From: Streptomyces sp. NBC_00448
GTDB lineage: Bacteria > Actinomycetota > Actinomycetes > Streptomycetales > Streptomycetaceae
Reading direction: 5' to 3'
NCBI RefSeq assembly: GCF_036014115.1
Contig: NZ_CP107913.1
Coordinates: 7,805,501 to 7,869,500, forward strand
DNA length: 64,000 nt
Under the pieces are notes generated by a model. It was not told the DNA's origin. It saw only the letters and a list, made by a program, of their open reading frames with translations, and searched no databases. Below, piece after piece: positions 1 to 8,116 of this stretch. The position numbers were made by a program, and so were the translations under genes. Positions within the stretch are counted from its first letter, which is position 1, and every line of letters starts with the position of its first letter.

Positions 1-188
1 AGATCACGCCGGGCACCCCGAAGCCGGTCGAGATCGCCTGCCACGGCGACCACCGCATCGCGATGAGCTTCGCCGTCGCGGCCCTGCGCACCCCGGGCAC
101 GACCTTCGACGACCCGGGCTGCGTGAAGAAGACGTTCCCCGGATTCCACGCGTTCTTCGCGGAGTTGCGGGGCACCTGGGACGTCTGA
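1..188 (+). CDS. aroA: 3-phosphoshikimate 1-carboxyvinyltransferase (EPSP synthase), C-terminal end only
   Basis: This is the last 61 codons of a gene that starts before the window. The reading frame beginning at base 3 contains GDHRIAM, followed by DDPGCVKKTFPGF, which are the characteristic C-terminal motifs of EPSP synthase. That enzyme transfers enolpyruvate from PEP to shikimate-3-phosphate in cytoplasmic chorismate synthesis. The protein ends in RGTWDV at the TGA at 186-188. About 90 bases separate it from the convergent N-acetyltransferase gene. No start or regulation can be judged. Confidence 0.9.
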   Translation, partial: ITPGTPKPVEIACHGDHRIAMSFAVAALRTPGTTFDDPGCVKKTFPGFHAFFAELRGTWDV

Positions 189-280
189 GGCGATCCCGCG
201 CGGCAGAGGGGCCGTGCGGCCGAGCGGTCGGGCGGCCGTACGACCCGCGTTGAGCCCTGGCGGCAGCGCGGACCGGACCG

Positions 281-1069
281 CTACGGCGCCGGCGCAGGCA
301 CCAGCACGGGCTCGCGGTCCAGCGCGATGCCGAAGTGCTCGCGGTAGGCGGCCAACACCTCCGCGGGTCCGGGCAGTTCGCGTTCCTGCCGGGAGCCGCC
401 CGCGGTGCGTACGAGCGTGCGCCCGCTGAGGGTGACCCGCCCGTCGGCGGTGAGCCGGGAGCACACCAGGGACGTGCGGAAGTGGGACAGCGGCGAGGTG
501 CGCTGCCACCAGCAGGTGGCGGCGAAGTCGCCGAGTCCCCGCGGCCGTCGCTCGACGCGGTACTGCGGCTCGTCGTCGCGCAGCACGTCCAGGTCGCCGT
601 CGGGTGTCTCGCGCAGCGTGAACACGCCGCCGGGTTCGGGCTGTTCGGCCCGGCTGCCGTAGGACAGCGGGAAGTGGCTGTGCCGGCCGAAACCGACGTC
701 CGCCAGCCACACGGCGCCGTCCTGCGTGCGCACCCGCAGCGCCATGTGGTCGAAGGGCGGGCCGAGTTCGCCGCCGTCGCCGAAGGACCGGCAGGTCAGC
801 AGCTCCACCCCGTAGCCGAGCGCGCGCAGCAACTCGGCGAAGGCGCCGTTGAGTTCGTAGCAGAAGCCGCCGCGCCCGCGGTCCACGATCTTCGCCACCA
901 GCGGGCCGGGCGCCAGCACGATGTCCTCGCCGCGGTGGATCGAGAGGTTCTCGAACGGCACCGTGCGCAGATGGGCCAGGTGCAGCGCGCGCAGCGCGTC
1001 GAGGTCGGGGCGCGCCGGCCGCTCGGCGCCGATGTGCTCCAGGTAGGCCGCGGCCCGCTGTTCGTCCAT
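281..1069 (-). CDS. nat: Arylamine N-acetyltransferase
   Basis: 262 aa, typical of bacterial NATs. These cytosolic enzymes move an acetyl group from acetyl-CoA to aromatic amines or hydrazines through a Cys-His-Asp triad. The triad is visible: Cys70 in RGGFCYELN, His108 in DHMALRV and Asp124 in LADVGFG. The family's VPFENLSIH motif is at 37-45. The ATG at 1069 was chosen because it gives the usual family N-terminus; an in-frame ATG 12 codons upstream (MTPGHALRHNWS) is possible but has no properly spaced ribosome site. The neighbouring TetR gene is on the same strand upstream, with a gap of about 90 bases. Physiological substrate unknown. Confidence 0.92.
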   Translation of the reverse strand: MDEQRAAAYLEHIGAERPARPDLDALRALHLAHLRTVPFENLSIHRGEDIVLAPGPLVAKIVDRGRGGFCYELNGAFAELLRALGYGVELLTCRSFGDGGELGPPFDHMALRVRTQDGAVWLADVGFGRHSHFPLSYGSRAEQPEPGGVFTLRETPDGDLDVLRDDEPQYRVERRPRGLGDFAATCWWQRTSPLSHFRTSLVCSRLTADGRVTLSGRTLVRTAGGSRQERELPGPAEVLAAYREHFGIALDREPVLVPAPAP

Positions 1070-1161
1070 GCTCCAGTTATGCCGTAGCGCATGCCCCGGC
1101 GTCATCCTCCCCGGGTACAGGATGCCCCGGGACCTGGGGCGTACGTCCGAAGGCGGCGCGC

Positions 1162-1887
1162 TCAGGCCAGCGAGAGGGCGTCCGCGAGGAGTTCGACCTG
1201 GGCGTCGAGCAGGGTCGCCGGGTCGTGGCCCATGCCGCTGTAGAGCCCGGAGACCTCCAGCGAGACGGTGCCGTGCACCTGGGTCCACACCTGCACGGCG
1301 CCGGTCAGCCCGGCCGCGGCGGCCTCGGCGGACGCCTCGGGCAGGTACGTCTCCAGCCACCGCTCGACCCCGGGTTCGCGCGTGACCCAGGCCCGCAGGT
1401 CCGTGACGACCGGGCCGAGCGCGGGGTGCGGGGTGCAGCCCGCCAGCAGGGCGACGAAGGGGCCGAGCACGGCACGGGCGTGCTCGCGGGTCTCCGGCGG
1501 GGCCTCGTAGCCGGGCACGGGGGTGCCGCCGATCAGCAGGTAGCGATGCGGCTGCGCGACGGCCCAGCCGCGGAAGGTGCGCACGAGGTCGCGCAGCCCG
1601 GAGCGCGGGGTCGAGCCGGCATCGGCGGACGTCGCGGCGGCGTCGGCCACGGCGCCGGCGAGGTCGGCGTACGCGTCGCAGATGAGGGCGTCGAGGAGGT
1701 CGTCGCGGCCGGCGAAGTAGCGGTAGAGGGCCGGGCCGGACAGCCCCAGCTCCTTGGCGATCTTCACGAGCGCGAGCGCCCCGGTGCCGCCCTCGGCGAG
1801 CTGGGCGAGGGCGGCCGCCTTGATCTCGGCGCGGGTCTGCTCCCGGTAGCGGGCGCGGGGTCCGGGGGTGGCGGCCTGCGGTGGCAT
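1162..1887 (-). CDS. TetR/AcrR-family transcriptional regulator
   Basis: 241 aa from the ATG at 1887, preceded by GAGGAG 11 bases upstream. The N-terminal 60 residues form a TetR-type helix-turn-helix (TRAEIKAAALAQLAEGG, then LVKIAKELGLSGPALYRYFAGRDDLLDAL). The C-terminal half is the helical ligand domain of the type that contains a conserved PEASAEAAAAGLTGAVQVWTQ-like region. It is transcribed away from the epimerase-like gene at 2103, and the shared 215-base gap holds two near-identical 12-bp boxes. The simplest model is that it represses itself and that neighbour. An in-frame start 24 codons further upstream would overlap the first box and is less likely. Confidence 0.88.
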   Translation of the reverse strand: MPPQAATPGPRARYREQTRAEIKAAALAQLAEGGTGALALVKIAKELGLSGPALYRYFAGRDDLLDALICDAYADLAGAVADAAATSADAGSTPRSGLRDLVRTFRGWAVAQPHRYLLIGGTPVPGYEAPPETREHARAVLGPFVALLAGCTPHPALGPVVTDLRAWVTREPGVERWLETYLPEASAEAAAAGLTGAVQVWTQVHGTVSLEVSGLYSGMGHDPATLLDAQVELLADALSLA

Positions 1888-1944
1888 CGGGTTCGGGGCT
1901 CCTCGTGAAGGGGGCGGGGGCGCGGGGACGGCGACGGGCAGTCT

Positions 1945-2019
1945 GTTACTGCCTCTCACACTAGCAAGTGGGCGTCGCGAACGAGAGTGCGTGTGCCTAT
2001 CGCAAGAGTTACAGTCTCT
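1945..2019. promoter_or_regulatory. Pair of 12-bp direct repeats between divergent tetR and epimerase genes
   Basis: GTTACTGCCTCT at 1945-1956 and GTTACAGTCTCT at 2008-2019 agree at 10 of 12 positions and start 63 bp apart, six helical turns. The second copy is part of an imperfect 15-bp palindrome, GTTACAGTCTCTAAC (2008-2022), with one mismatched pair. Both lie in the divergent promoter gap, so they are good candidates for operators of the adjacent TetR protein. Function is inferred from position only. Confidence 0.5.
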
Positions 2020-2102
2020 AACGAAAGCGAGTTCGTATCACGGAGTGCGTCGCGTATCGCCGTCACGAACCCACCGGACCCGATCGCAGGGGAGAAACCC
2101 TC

Positions 2103-3059
2103 ATGGCCGCGCACCAGCAGCACCGCCCGCACGTCGTCCTCGGCGCCGGTCCCGCCGGCACCACCCTCGCCACCGAACTCGCCGCCCGCGGCCACTCCGT
2201 ACGCCTCGTCGACCGCGCCGGCGGCGGCGACACCCCGCAGGGCGTCACGCGGCTGGCCGCCGACGTGTCCACGGCCGACGGCGCCCTGCGGGCGGTCCAG
2301 GGGGCGGCCGTCGTCTACCACTGCGTGAACGTCGGCTACCACCTCCAGGTCGAGGTGATGCCGCGCATCCAGCGCGCCGTGCTCGGCGCCGTCGAGGCGG
2401 TCGGCGCCCGGCTGGTCGTGCTCGACACCCTGTACCCGTACGGGCCCACCGGCGGCATCCCGATGACCGAGGACACGCCGTGGAACGCGACCAGCCGCAA
2501 GGGCCGGATGCGGGCCGAAGTCGACGCGGTCTACCTCGACACGCACCGCGCCGGCCGGGCCCGGGTCGCCATCGGCCGCTCCGCCGACTTCGTCGGGCCC
2601 GGGGTGCTCAACTCCTCGCTGGGCGGGGCGGTCTTCCCCGGCGCTCTCACCGGCGGGACCGTGGTCGGCATGGGTGACATCGACCTGCCGCACAGCTACA
2701 CCGACATCCGCGAGGTCGCGGCCGGGCTCGCCACCCTCGGTGAGCGGGCCGGCGACGACACCGACGGGCGGGTCTGGCACCTTCCGACCGCCCCGGCCTG
2801 GACCACCCGGCAGGTGCACGACTTCCTCGCCGAGCGGACCGGGCGCCCGCTGGACGTCGTGGTGCTGCCCGAAGCCCGCCCGTTCGGGCCGTTCGACGAG
2901 GTGTTCGCGGCCGAGTACGCCGAGATGTTCTACCAGCACACCGAGGCGCAGATCATGGACTCCTCGGCCTACGAGGAGTTCTTCGGGGTGCGGCCCCGCC
3001 CGCTGCCGACCACGCTCCGCGACACCCTCGCGTGGTACGGCCGGAGCGTCCCGGCGTAG
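2103..3059 (+). CDS. NAD(P)-dependent epimerase/dehydratase-like protein (atypical SDR)
   Basis: 318 aa. An N-terminal Rossmann fold is shown by VVLGAGPAGTTLATEL at 11-26. It is followed by VVYHCVN and LDTLYPYGP, which resemble extended/atypical short-chain dehydrogenases. A clean YxxxK catalytic pair is not obvious, so it may be an atypical, NmrA-like or non-catalytic member. The ATG at 2103 follows GGGGAG eight bases upstream. It is divergent from the TetR gene and probably controlled by it. Substrate cannot be predicted. It ends about 190 bases before the sugar-transport operon. Confidence 0.75.
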   Translation: MAAHQQHRPHVVLGAGPAGTTLATELAARGHSVRLVDRAGGGDTPQGVTRLAADVSTADGALRAVQGAAVVYHCVNVGYHLQVEVMPRIQRAVLGAVEAVGARLVVLDTLYPYGPTGGIPMTEDTPWNATSRKGRMRAEVDAVYLDTHRAGRARVAIGRSADFVGPGVLNSSLGGAVFPGALTGGTVVGMGDIDLPHSYTDIREVAAGLATLGERAGDDTDGRVWHLPTAPAWTTRQVHDFLAERTGRPLDVVVLPEARPFGPFDEVFAAEYAEMFYQHTEAQIMDSSAYEEFFGVRPRPLPTTLRDTLAWYGRSVPA

Positions 3060-3160
3060 CCGCGTGCCACCGGCCCTGGTCCTCGCCGCGGGGTCGCCGT
3101 CGCGTGCCGCGTGAACGGCGCCCGGTCCGGGCCCCGTCGGCGGTCGGGGTGCGCGGAGGC

Positions 3161-3213
3161 TTGACGGATTCTTGGGTCGCCGGGATGGTCACACGCAGCA
3201 CTTTCATCCCGGC
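3161..3213 (+). promoter_or_regulatory. Putative promoter and inverted repeat upstream of the sugar operon
   Basis: A -35-like TTGACG lies at 3161-3166 with a weak -10-like GATGGT at 3184-3189, spacing 17. Overlapping the -10 is a perfect 9-bp inverted repeat, GCCGGGATG (3179-3187) and CATCCCGGC (3205-3213), separated by 17 bases. It could be an operator or a leader hairpin for the sugar-transport operon that starts at 3247. Inference from position. Confidence 0.4.
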
Positions 3214-3246
3214 TGCACCAGGGAACGTAGCGAAAGGCAGGGCCAC

Positions 3247-4296
3247 GTGGCGGAGGCAAGGGCGGGACGCGACCGCGGCGACCGCGGGGGGAAACGAAGG
3301 ACACGCCGGGTGGTCGGGGCGCTGCTCGCGGCGGCGCTGGCGGCGGCGGCCCTGGCCGGGTGCAGCGCCACCGGCGGCAAGCGCGCCGAGGACCGGGCGA
3401 AGCAACTCGCCGCGAACGGCTCCGCGGTGAACACCCCGCACTGGACGTTCGCGATGGTGACGCACTCCGGCGCCGGCGACACGTTCTGGGACATCGTGCA
3501 GAGCGGTGCGAAGCAGGCGGCGCAGAAGGACAACATCAAGTTCCTCTACTCCAACAGCGACCAGGGCGACCAGCAGGCGCAGTTGGTGCAGGCCGCGATC
3601 GACCAGCACGTGGACGGCCTGATCGTCACGCTCGCCAAGCCGGACGCGATGAAGGCGGTGGTCGCGAAGGCGGTGAAGGCGGGCATCCCGGTGATCACCG
3701 TCAACTCCGGTGCGGAGCAGTCGAAGCAGTTCGGCGCGCTGACCCACATCGGGCAGGACGAGACGGTCGCGGGCAACGCGGTCGGCGACGAGCTGAACGC
3801 GCGCGGCCGCAAGCACGCGCTGTGCGTGCTGCACGAGCAGGGCAACGTCGGCCTGGAGCAGCGCTGCGCCGGGGTGAAGGCGAACTTCCACGGCACCCTG
3901 GACAAACTCTACGTGGACGGCACGAACATGCCCGACGTGCAGTCCGCGATCGAGGCCAAGCTCCAGGCGGACCCGTCGATCGACTCCGTGGTGACGCTGG
4001 GCGCGCCCTTCGCGGCGACCGCCGCCAAGGCCAGGCAACAGGCCGGCTCCAAGGCGGAGATCGACACGTTCGACCTCAACGCCCAGGTGGCCGCCTCGCT
4101 GAAGGACGGCACCCTCGGCTTCGCCGTCGACCAGCAGCCCTACCTCCAGGGCTACGAGGCGGTGGACCTGCTGTGGCTGTACCGCTACAACAAGGACACC
4201 CTCGGTGGCGGCCAACCGGTGCTCACCGGCCCGCAGATCGTCACCAAGGACGACGCGGACGCGCTGCTGGCGTACACGAAGCGGGGGACCAGGTGA
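3247..4296 (+). CDS. Sugar ABC transporter substrate-binding lipoprotein (CUT2/ribose-like)
   Basis: 349 aa from the GTG at 3247, which sits behind AAAGGCAGGG. The N-terminus is basic (GKRRTRR), then hydrophobic, ending in a lipobox LAGC with Cys39 as the lipidation site. The mature part is a type I periplasmic-binding fold (VTHSGAGDTFWDIVQSGA, VQAAIDQHVDGLIVTLA, AGIPVITVNSG). It would bind a sugar outside the membrane and deliver it to the permease and ATPase that follow. Its stop overlaps the permease start by three bases. The adjacent ROK kinase supports a monosaccharide substrate, but which one cannot be read from sequence. Confidence 0.9.
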   Translation: MAEARAGRDRGDRGGKRRTRRVVGALLAAALAAAALAGCSATGGKRAEDRAKQLAANGSAVNTPHWTFAMVTHSGAGDTFWDIVQSGAKQAAQKDNIKFLYSNSDQGDQQAQLVQAAIDQHVDGLIVTLAKPDAMKAVVAKAVKAGIPVITVNSGAEQSKQFGALTHIGQDETVAGNAVGDELNARGRKHALCVLHEQGNVGLEQRCAGVKANFHGTLDKLYVDGTNMPDVQSAIEAKLQADPSIDSVVTLGAPFAATAAKARQQAGSKAEIDTFDLNAQVAASLKDGTLGFAVDQQPYLQGYEAVDLLWLYRYNKDTLGGGQPVLTGPQIVTKDDADALLAYTKRGTR

Positions 4297-5354
4297 GCGG
4301 CACCCGTGCGGCCGCGCCGGATGTCATCGGAGGCGCCGGCGACGAGCGGCTGGCGCCCAGGTCGGTGGCCCGACGGCTGCTCGGGCGGCCGGAGTTGGGC
4401 GCGGTGGTCGGCGCGGCCGCGGTGTTCCTGTTCTTCTCGTTCGTCGCGGACTCGTTCCTGCGCGCCTCCAGCATGGGCACCGTGCTGTACGCGTCGTCCA
4501 CCATCGGCATCATGGCGGTGCCGGTGGCGCTGCTGATGATCGGCGGCGAGTTCGACCTGTCCGCGGGCGTGATGGTGACCAGCTCCGCGCTGATCTCCTC
4601 GATGTTCAGCTTCCAGATGACCGCGAACACCTGGGTCGGCGTCGGGGTGTCCCTGCTGGTCACGCTGGCGCTGGGCGCGTTCAACGGCATCATGCTGGTG
4701 CGCACCAGGCTGCCGAGCTTCATCATCACGCTCGGCACGTTCCTGATGCTCACCGGCCTCAACCTCGGCCTGACCAAGCTGATCAGCGGCACCGTGGCGA
4801 CGAAGTCGATCAGCGACATGCAGGGCTTCCCGACCTGCCGCGACCTGTTCGCCTCGCACTGGACGATCGGCTCGGTCGACCTCCAGGTGACCATCCTGTG
4901 GTGGCTGGGCCTGGTGGCCGTGGCCACCTGGGTGCTGCTGCGCACCCGCGCGGGCAACTGGATCTTCGCGGCCGGCGGCAACGCGGACGCGGCGCGCGCG
5001 GTGGGTGTGCCGGTGGCCCGTACCAAGGTCGGCCTCTACGTGGCGGTCGCGTTCTGCGCCTGGATCTCCGGCCAGCACCTGCTCTTCTCGTTCGACGTGG
5101 TGCAGTCCGGCGAGGGCGTCGGCAACGAGTTCCTGTACATCATCGCCGCGGTGATCGGCGGCTGCCTGATGACCGGCGGCTACGGCAGCGCGATCGGCTC
5201 GGCGGTCGGCGCGTTCATCTTCGGCATGGCCAGCAAGGGCATCGTGTACGCGCAGTGGAACCCGGACTGGTTCCAGTTCTTCCTGGGGGCGATGCTGCTG
5301 CTCGCCACCCTGCTCAACGTGTGGGTGCGCAGGCGGGCGGAGGCGAGCAAGTGA
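4293..5354 (+). CDS. Sugar ABC transporter permease (RbsC/BPD_transp_2 type)
   Basis: 353 aa from the GTG at 4293, inside a GTGA overlap with the preceding stop. Many hydrophobic segments are present, with the family signatures GGEFDLSAGVMV after the second or third helix, PSFIITLGTF, and a C-terminal GAFIFGMASKGI region. Such permeases form the membrane channel of CUT2 sugar importers, usually as a dimer. The start was chosen for overlap and family length; there is no upstream alternative that avoids running into the lipoprotein gene. It is coupled to the ATPase gene by another GTGA overlap. Confidence 0.92.
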   Translation: MSGTRAAAPDVIGGAGDERLAPRSVARRLLGRPELGAVVGAAAVFLFFSFVADSFLRASSMGTVLYASSTIGIMAVPVALLMIGGEFDLSAGVMVTSSALISSMFSFQMTANTWVGVGVSLLVTLALGAFNGIMLVRTRLPSFIITLGTFLMLTGLNLGLTKLISGTVATKSISDMQGFPTCRDLFASHWTIGSVDLQVTILWWLGLVAVATWVLLRTRAGNWIFAAGGNADAARAVGVPVARTKVGLYVAVAFCAWISGQHLLFSFDVVQSGEGVGNEFLYIIAAVIGGCLMTGGYGSAIGSAVGAFIFGMASKGIVYAQWNPDWFQFFLGAMLLLATLLNVWVRRRAEASK

Positions 5355-6292
5355 TCACGGTCGACGACGACAAGGCCCCCGGCCCCTCCGCCGGCGCGCC
5401 CGGCGCCCTGGTGGCGCTCACCGACGTCAGCAAGTCCTACGGGAACGTACGGGCGCTGCGCGGGGTGTCCCTGGAGGTGCACGCCGGGGAGATCACCTGC
5501 GTGCTCGGCGACAACGGCGCCGGCAAGTCCACCCTCATCAAGATCATCGCGGGCCTGCACCCGCACGACGCGGGCACGTACGCGATCGAGGGCGAGCAGG
5601 TTCGGCACAGCTCGCCGCGGCAGGCGCTGGACCGCGGTATCGCGACGGTCTACCAGGACCTCGCCGTGGTGCCGCTGATGCCGGTGTGGCGCAACTTCTT
5701 CCTCGGCTCGGAGCCGACCCGGGGCCGCGGGCCGCTGCGCCGCCTCGACACCGCCCTGATGCGCACTACCACCCGCCAGGCGCTGCTGCGGATGGGCATC
5801 GACCTGCGGGACGTGGACCAGCCGATCGGCACCCTGTCGGGCGGCGAACGCCAGTGCGTGGCGATCGCCCGGGCGGTGCACTTCGGCGCGAAGGTGCTGG
5901 TGCTGGACGAACCGACCGCCGCGCTCGGCGTGAAGCAGTCCGGGATGGTGCTGAAGTACGTGGCCGCGGCCCGCGACGCCGGTCTGGGTGTGGTGCTCAT
6001 CACGCACAACCCGCACCACGCCTACCTGGTCGGTGATCGTTTCGTCCTTCTCAAGCGTGGCGCGATGTCCGGCAGCCACCTGAAGGAGGACATTACGCTG
6101 GACGAGCTGACGCGGGAGATGGCCGGCGGCAGCGAGCTCGACGAACTGACCCACGAGCTGAGCCGGTCCAGGAGAACCGGCACAATAGCGGAGGACGCCG
6201 CGCCGACCCCCTCCGCTGCACCGGCTTCCGCTGCTCCGTCCGCCCCGTCCGCCCCCCACACCGACCCACCCGACCCGGAGATCACCGCTTGA
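5351..6292 (+). CDS. Sugar ABC transporter ATP-binding protein (single-domain, FrcA-like)
   Basis: 313 aa with one nucleotide-binding domain: Walker A GDNGAGKST at 53-61, Q-loop YQDLAVVP, signature LSGGERQ near 160, Walker B VLVLDEPTAAL near 180 and the switch His in ITHNPHH. CUT2 ATPases are often about 500 aa with two fused domains; this one has a single domain, so two copies would dimerise. The tail after residue 270 is rich in Pro, Ala and Ser. It powers the upstream permease, and its stop overlaps the TTG start of the ROK kinase. Confidence 0.92.
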   Translation: MITVDDDKAPGPSAGAPGALVALTDVSKSYGNVRALRGVSLEVHAGEITCVLGDNGAGKSTLIKIIAGLHPHDAGTYAIEGEQVRHSSPRQALDRGIATVYQDLAVVPLMPVWRNFFLGSEPTRGRGPLRRLDTALMRTTTRQALLRMGIDLRDVDQPIGTLSGGERQCVAIARAVHFGAKVLVLDEPTAALGVKQSGMVLKYVAAARDAGLGVVLITHNPHHAYLVGDRFVLLKRGAMSGSHLKEDITLDELTREMAGGSELDELTHELSRSRRTGTIAEDAAPTPSAAPASAAPSAPSAPHTDPPDPEITA

Positions 6293-7437
6293 GTGCCAAT
6301 CGTGAACGCGTCTACCGCGGCGGCGCAGCGCGCGCCACGGTCTGGCAGAGCGTGGGTATGCGCGACCGCAGGGAGCGCCGCTCGCACCTGACCGCGCCCC
6401 GCGTGCCCACCGTCGGCATCGACATCGGGGGCACCAAGGTGATGGCGGGGGTGGTCGACGCCGACGGGATCATCCTGGAGACGCTGCGCACCGAGACCCC
6501 CGACAAGTCCAAGAGCCCCAAGGTGGTCGAGGACACCATCGTGGAACTGGTGCTCGACCTCTCCGAGCGGCACGACGTGCACGCCGTCGGCATCGGTGCC
6601 GCCGGATGGGTGGACGCCGAGCGCTCCCGGGTGCTGTTCGCGCCGCACCTGGCCTGGCGCGACGAACCGCTGCGCGACCGGCTCTCCGAGCGGCTGCTGG
6701 TGCCCGTCATGGTCGACAACGACGCCAACACCGCGGCGTGGGCGGAGTGGCGCTTCGGCGCCGGCCGCGGCGAGGCCGACCTGGTGATGATCACCCTCGG
6801 CACAGGCATCGGCGGCGCGATCCTGGAGGACGGCCACGTCAAGCGCGGCCGCTACGGGGTGGCCGGCGAGTTCGGCCATATGCAGGTGGTGCCCGGCGGG
6901 CACCGCTGCGCCTGCGGCAACCGCGGCTGCTGGGAGCAGTACAGCTCCGGCAACGCGCTGGTCCGCGAGGCCCGCGAGATGGCCGCCGCCGACTCCCCGG
7001 TGGCGTACGGCATCAACGACCGGGTCGGCGGCAACATCCGCGACATCACCGGGCCGCTGATCACCGAACTGGCCCGCGAGGGCGACCCGATGTGCGTGGA
7101 GCTCTTCCAGGACATCGGGCAGTGGCTCGGCGTCGGCATCGCCAACCTCGCCGCCGCCCTCGACCCGTCCTGCTTCGTCATCGGCGGCGGGGTCAGCGCC
7201 GCGGACGACCTGCTGATCGCCCCGGCCAGGGACGCCTTCCGGCGCACCCTGACCGGCCGCGGCTACCGGCCCGAGGCGCGCATCGCCAAGGCCGAACTCG
7301 GCCCGGAGGCGGGCATGGTGGGCGCCGCGGACCTGGCGCGGCTGGTCGCCCGCCGCTTCCGCCGTGCCAACCGGCGCCGGGTCGAGCGCTACGAACGGTA
7401 CGGACGCACCCTCGGACGGCAGGCAGCCCAACCGTGA
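6289..7437 (+). CDS. ROK-family sugar kinase (glucokinase-like)
   Basis: 382 aa from a TTG at 6289, supported by GGAG eight bases upstream and by a 4-base overlap with the ATPase stop. An ATG 23 codons downstream (6358) is the alternative. The phosphate-binding loop GIDIGGTKVMAGVVD is near 44, the catalytic region GEFGHM near 199, and the ROK zinc motif uses His205, Cys207, Cys209 and Cys214 (CACGNRGCWEQ). There is no N-terminal helix-turn-helix, so this is a kinase rather than a NagC/XylR-type repressor. It probably phosphorylates the sugar imported by the three upstream products. It overlaps the next gene by four bases. Confidence 0.9.
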   Translation: MSANRERVYRGGAARATVWQSVGMRDRRERRSHLTAPRVPTVGIDIGGTKVMAGVVDADGIILETLRTETPDKSKSPKVVEDTIVELVLDLSERHDVHAVGIGAAGWVDAERSRVLFAPHLAWRDEPLRDRLSERLLVPVMVDNDANTAAWAEWRFGAGRGEADLVMITLGTGIGGAILEDGHVKRGRYGVAGEFGHMQVVPGGHRCACGNRGCWEQYSSGNALVREAREMAAADSPVAYGINDRVGGNIRDITGPLITELAREGDPMCVELFQDIGQWLGVGIANLAAALDPSCFVIGGGVSAADDLLIAPARDAFRRTLTGRGYRPEARIAKAELGPEAGMVGAADLARLVARRFRRANRRRVERYERYGRTLGRQAAQP

Positions 7438-8057
7438 CCACATCGCAGCACCGCGGCCCGGAACCGGCCGCCGTCGACGACCTCGCCGAAGCGGAGGCGG
7501 AGTTCGCCGCCGCGCCGCGGCTGCCGCGCAACCCGCCGCGCTGGGTGCGCTGGACCGTGGTGCCGCTGCTGGTCCTCGTGCCGATGGGCTACGTGGCGGT
7601 GTCCGCCGCGCAGAGCCGCGGCAGCGGCGAGGACGCCATACACGAACAGGCCGGCCGGCGGCTCACCCAGGTGTACCCGACCCAGCTCCAGCAGCGGATC
7701 TACCAGGTGACCGTCCCGGTCGGCTCGCGCTACGTCCGCAACCTGGAGACCAACTCCTGGGACACCAGCGAGCTGTACGCCGAGTTCGTCACCACCGCCG
7801 GCGGCCTGGACACCTTCCTCGCCCAGATCGGCACCAGCCGGGCCGCACTGCGGAACGGCGCGGTGGCCATGACGGCCGCCCAGTCCAAGGCGGCCGGCTG
7901 GAACTTCGCCATCCCCCGCACCTGGGCGGGCCTCAGCCTGCACCGCCCCGGCGACAAACCCGACCATAACATCACCGTCGACATGACCAATCCGGACCAC
8001 CCCCGGGTCTACGTCGTGTCCACCGTCAACTTCCAGCACGGGTTCGGGGGCGGCTGA
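7434..8057 (+). CDS. Unknown protein with one membrane anchor, coupled to the sugar operon
   Basis: 207 aa from the GTG at 7434 (GTGA overlap with the ROK kinase stop). The first ~40 residues are acidic and then basic, followed by one hydrophobic segment (TVVPLLVLVPMGYVAVSA, about 42-59). The remaining ~145 residues would be extracytoplasmic. They contain no catalytic motif I recognise. The family appears to be actinobacterial, judging from style only. Tight coupling to a transporter and kinase suggests a role in sensing or handling the same sugar outside the membrane; this is inference. Confidence 0.8.
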   Translation: MTTSQHRGPEPAAVDDLAEAEAEFAAAPRLPRNPPRWVRWTVVPLLVLVPMGYVAVSAAQSRGSGEDAIHEQAGRRLTQVYPTQLQQRIYQVTVPVGSRYVRNLETNSWDTSELYAEFVTTAGGLDTFLAQIGTSRAALRNGAVAMTAAQSKAAGWNFAIPRTWAGLSLHRPGDKPDHNITVDMTNPDHPRVYVVSTVNFQHGFGGG

Positions 8058-8116
8058 GTGCCGCCCTTGGGGGAGGCCCCTGCCGAGCCCTGCCCTTCAC
8101 TCGATAGCGTGAGGCG

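Noticed and set aside
6289..7437. ROK protein as the operon's transcriptional repressor
   Set aside because: It has no N-terminal helix-turn-helix; zinc motif and kinase loops point to a sugar kinase.
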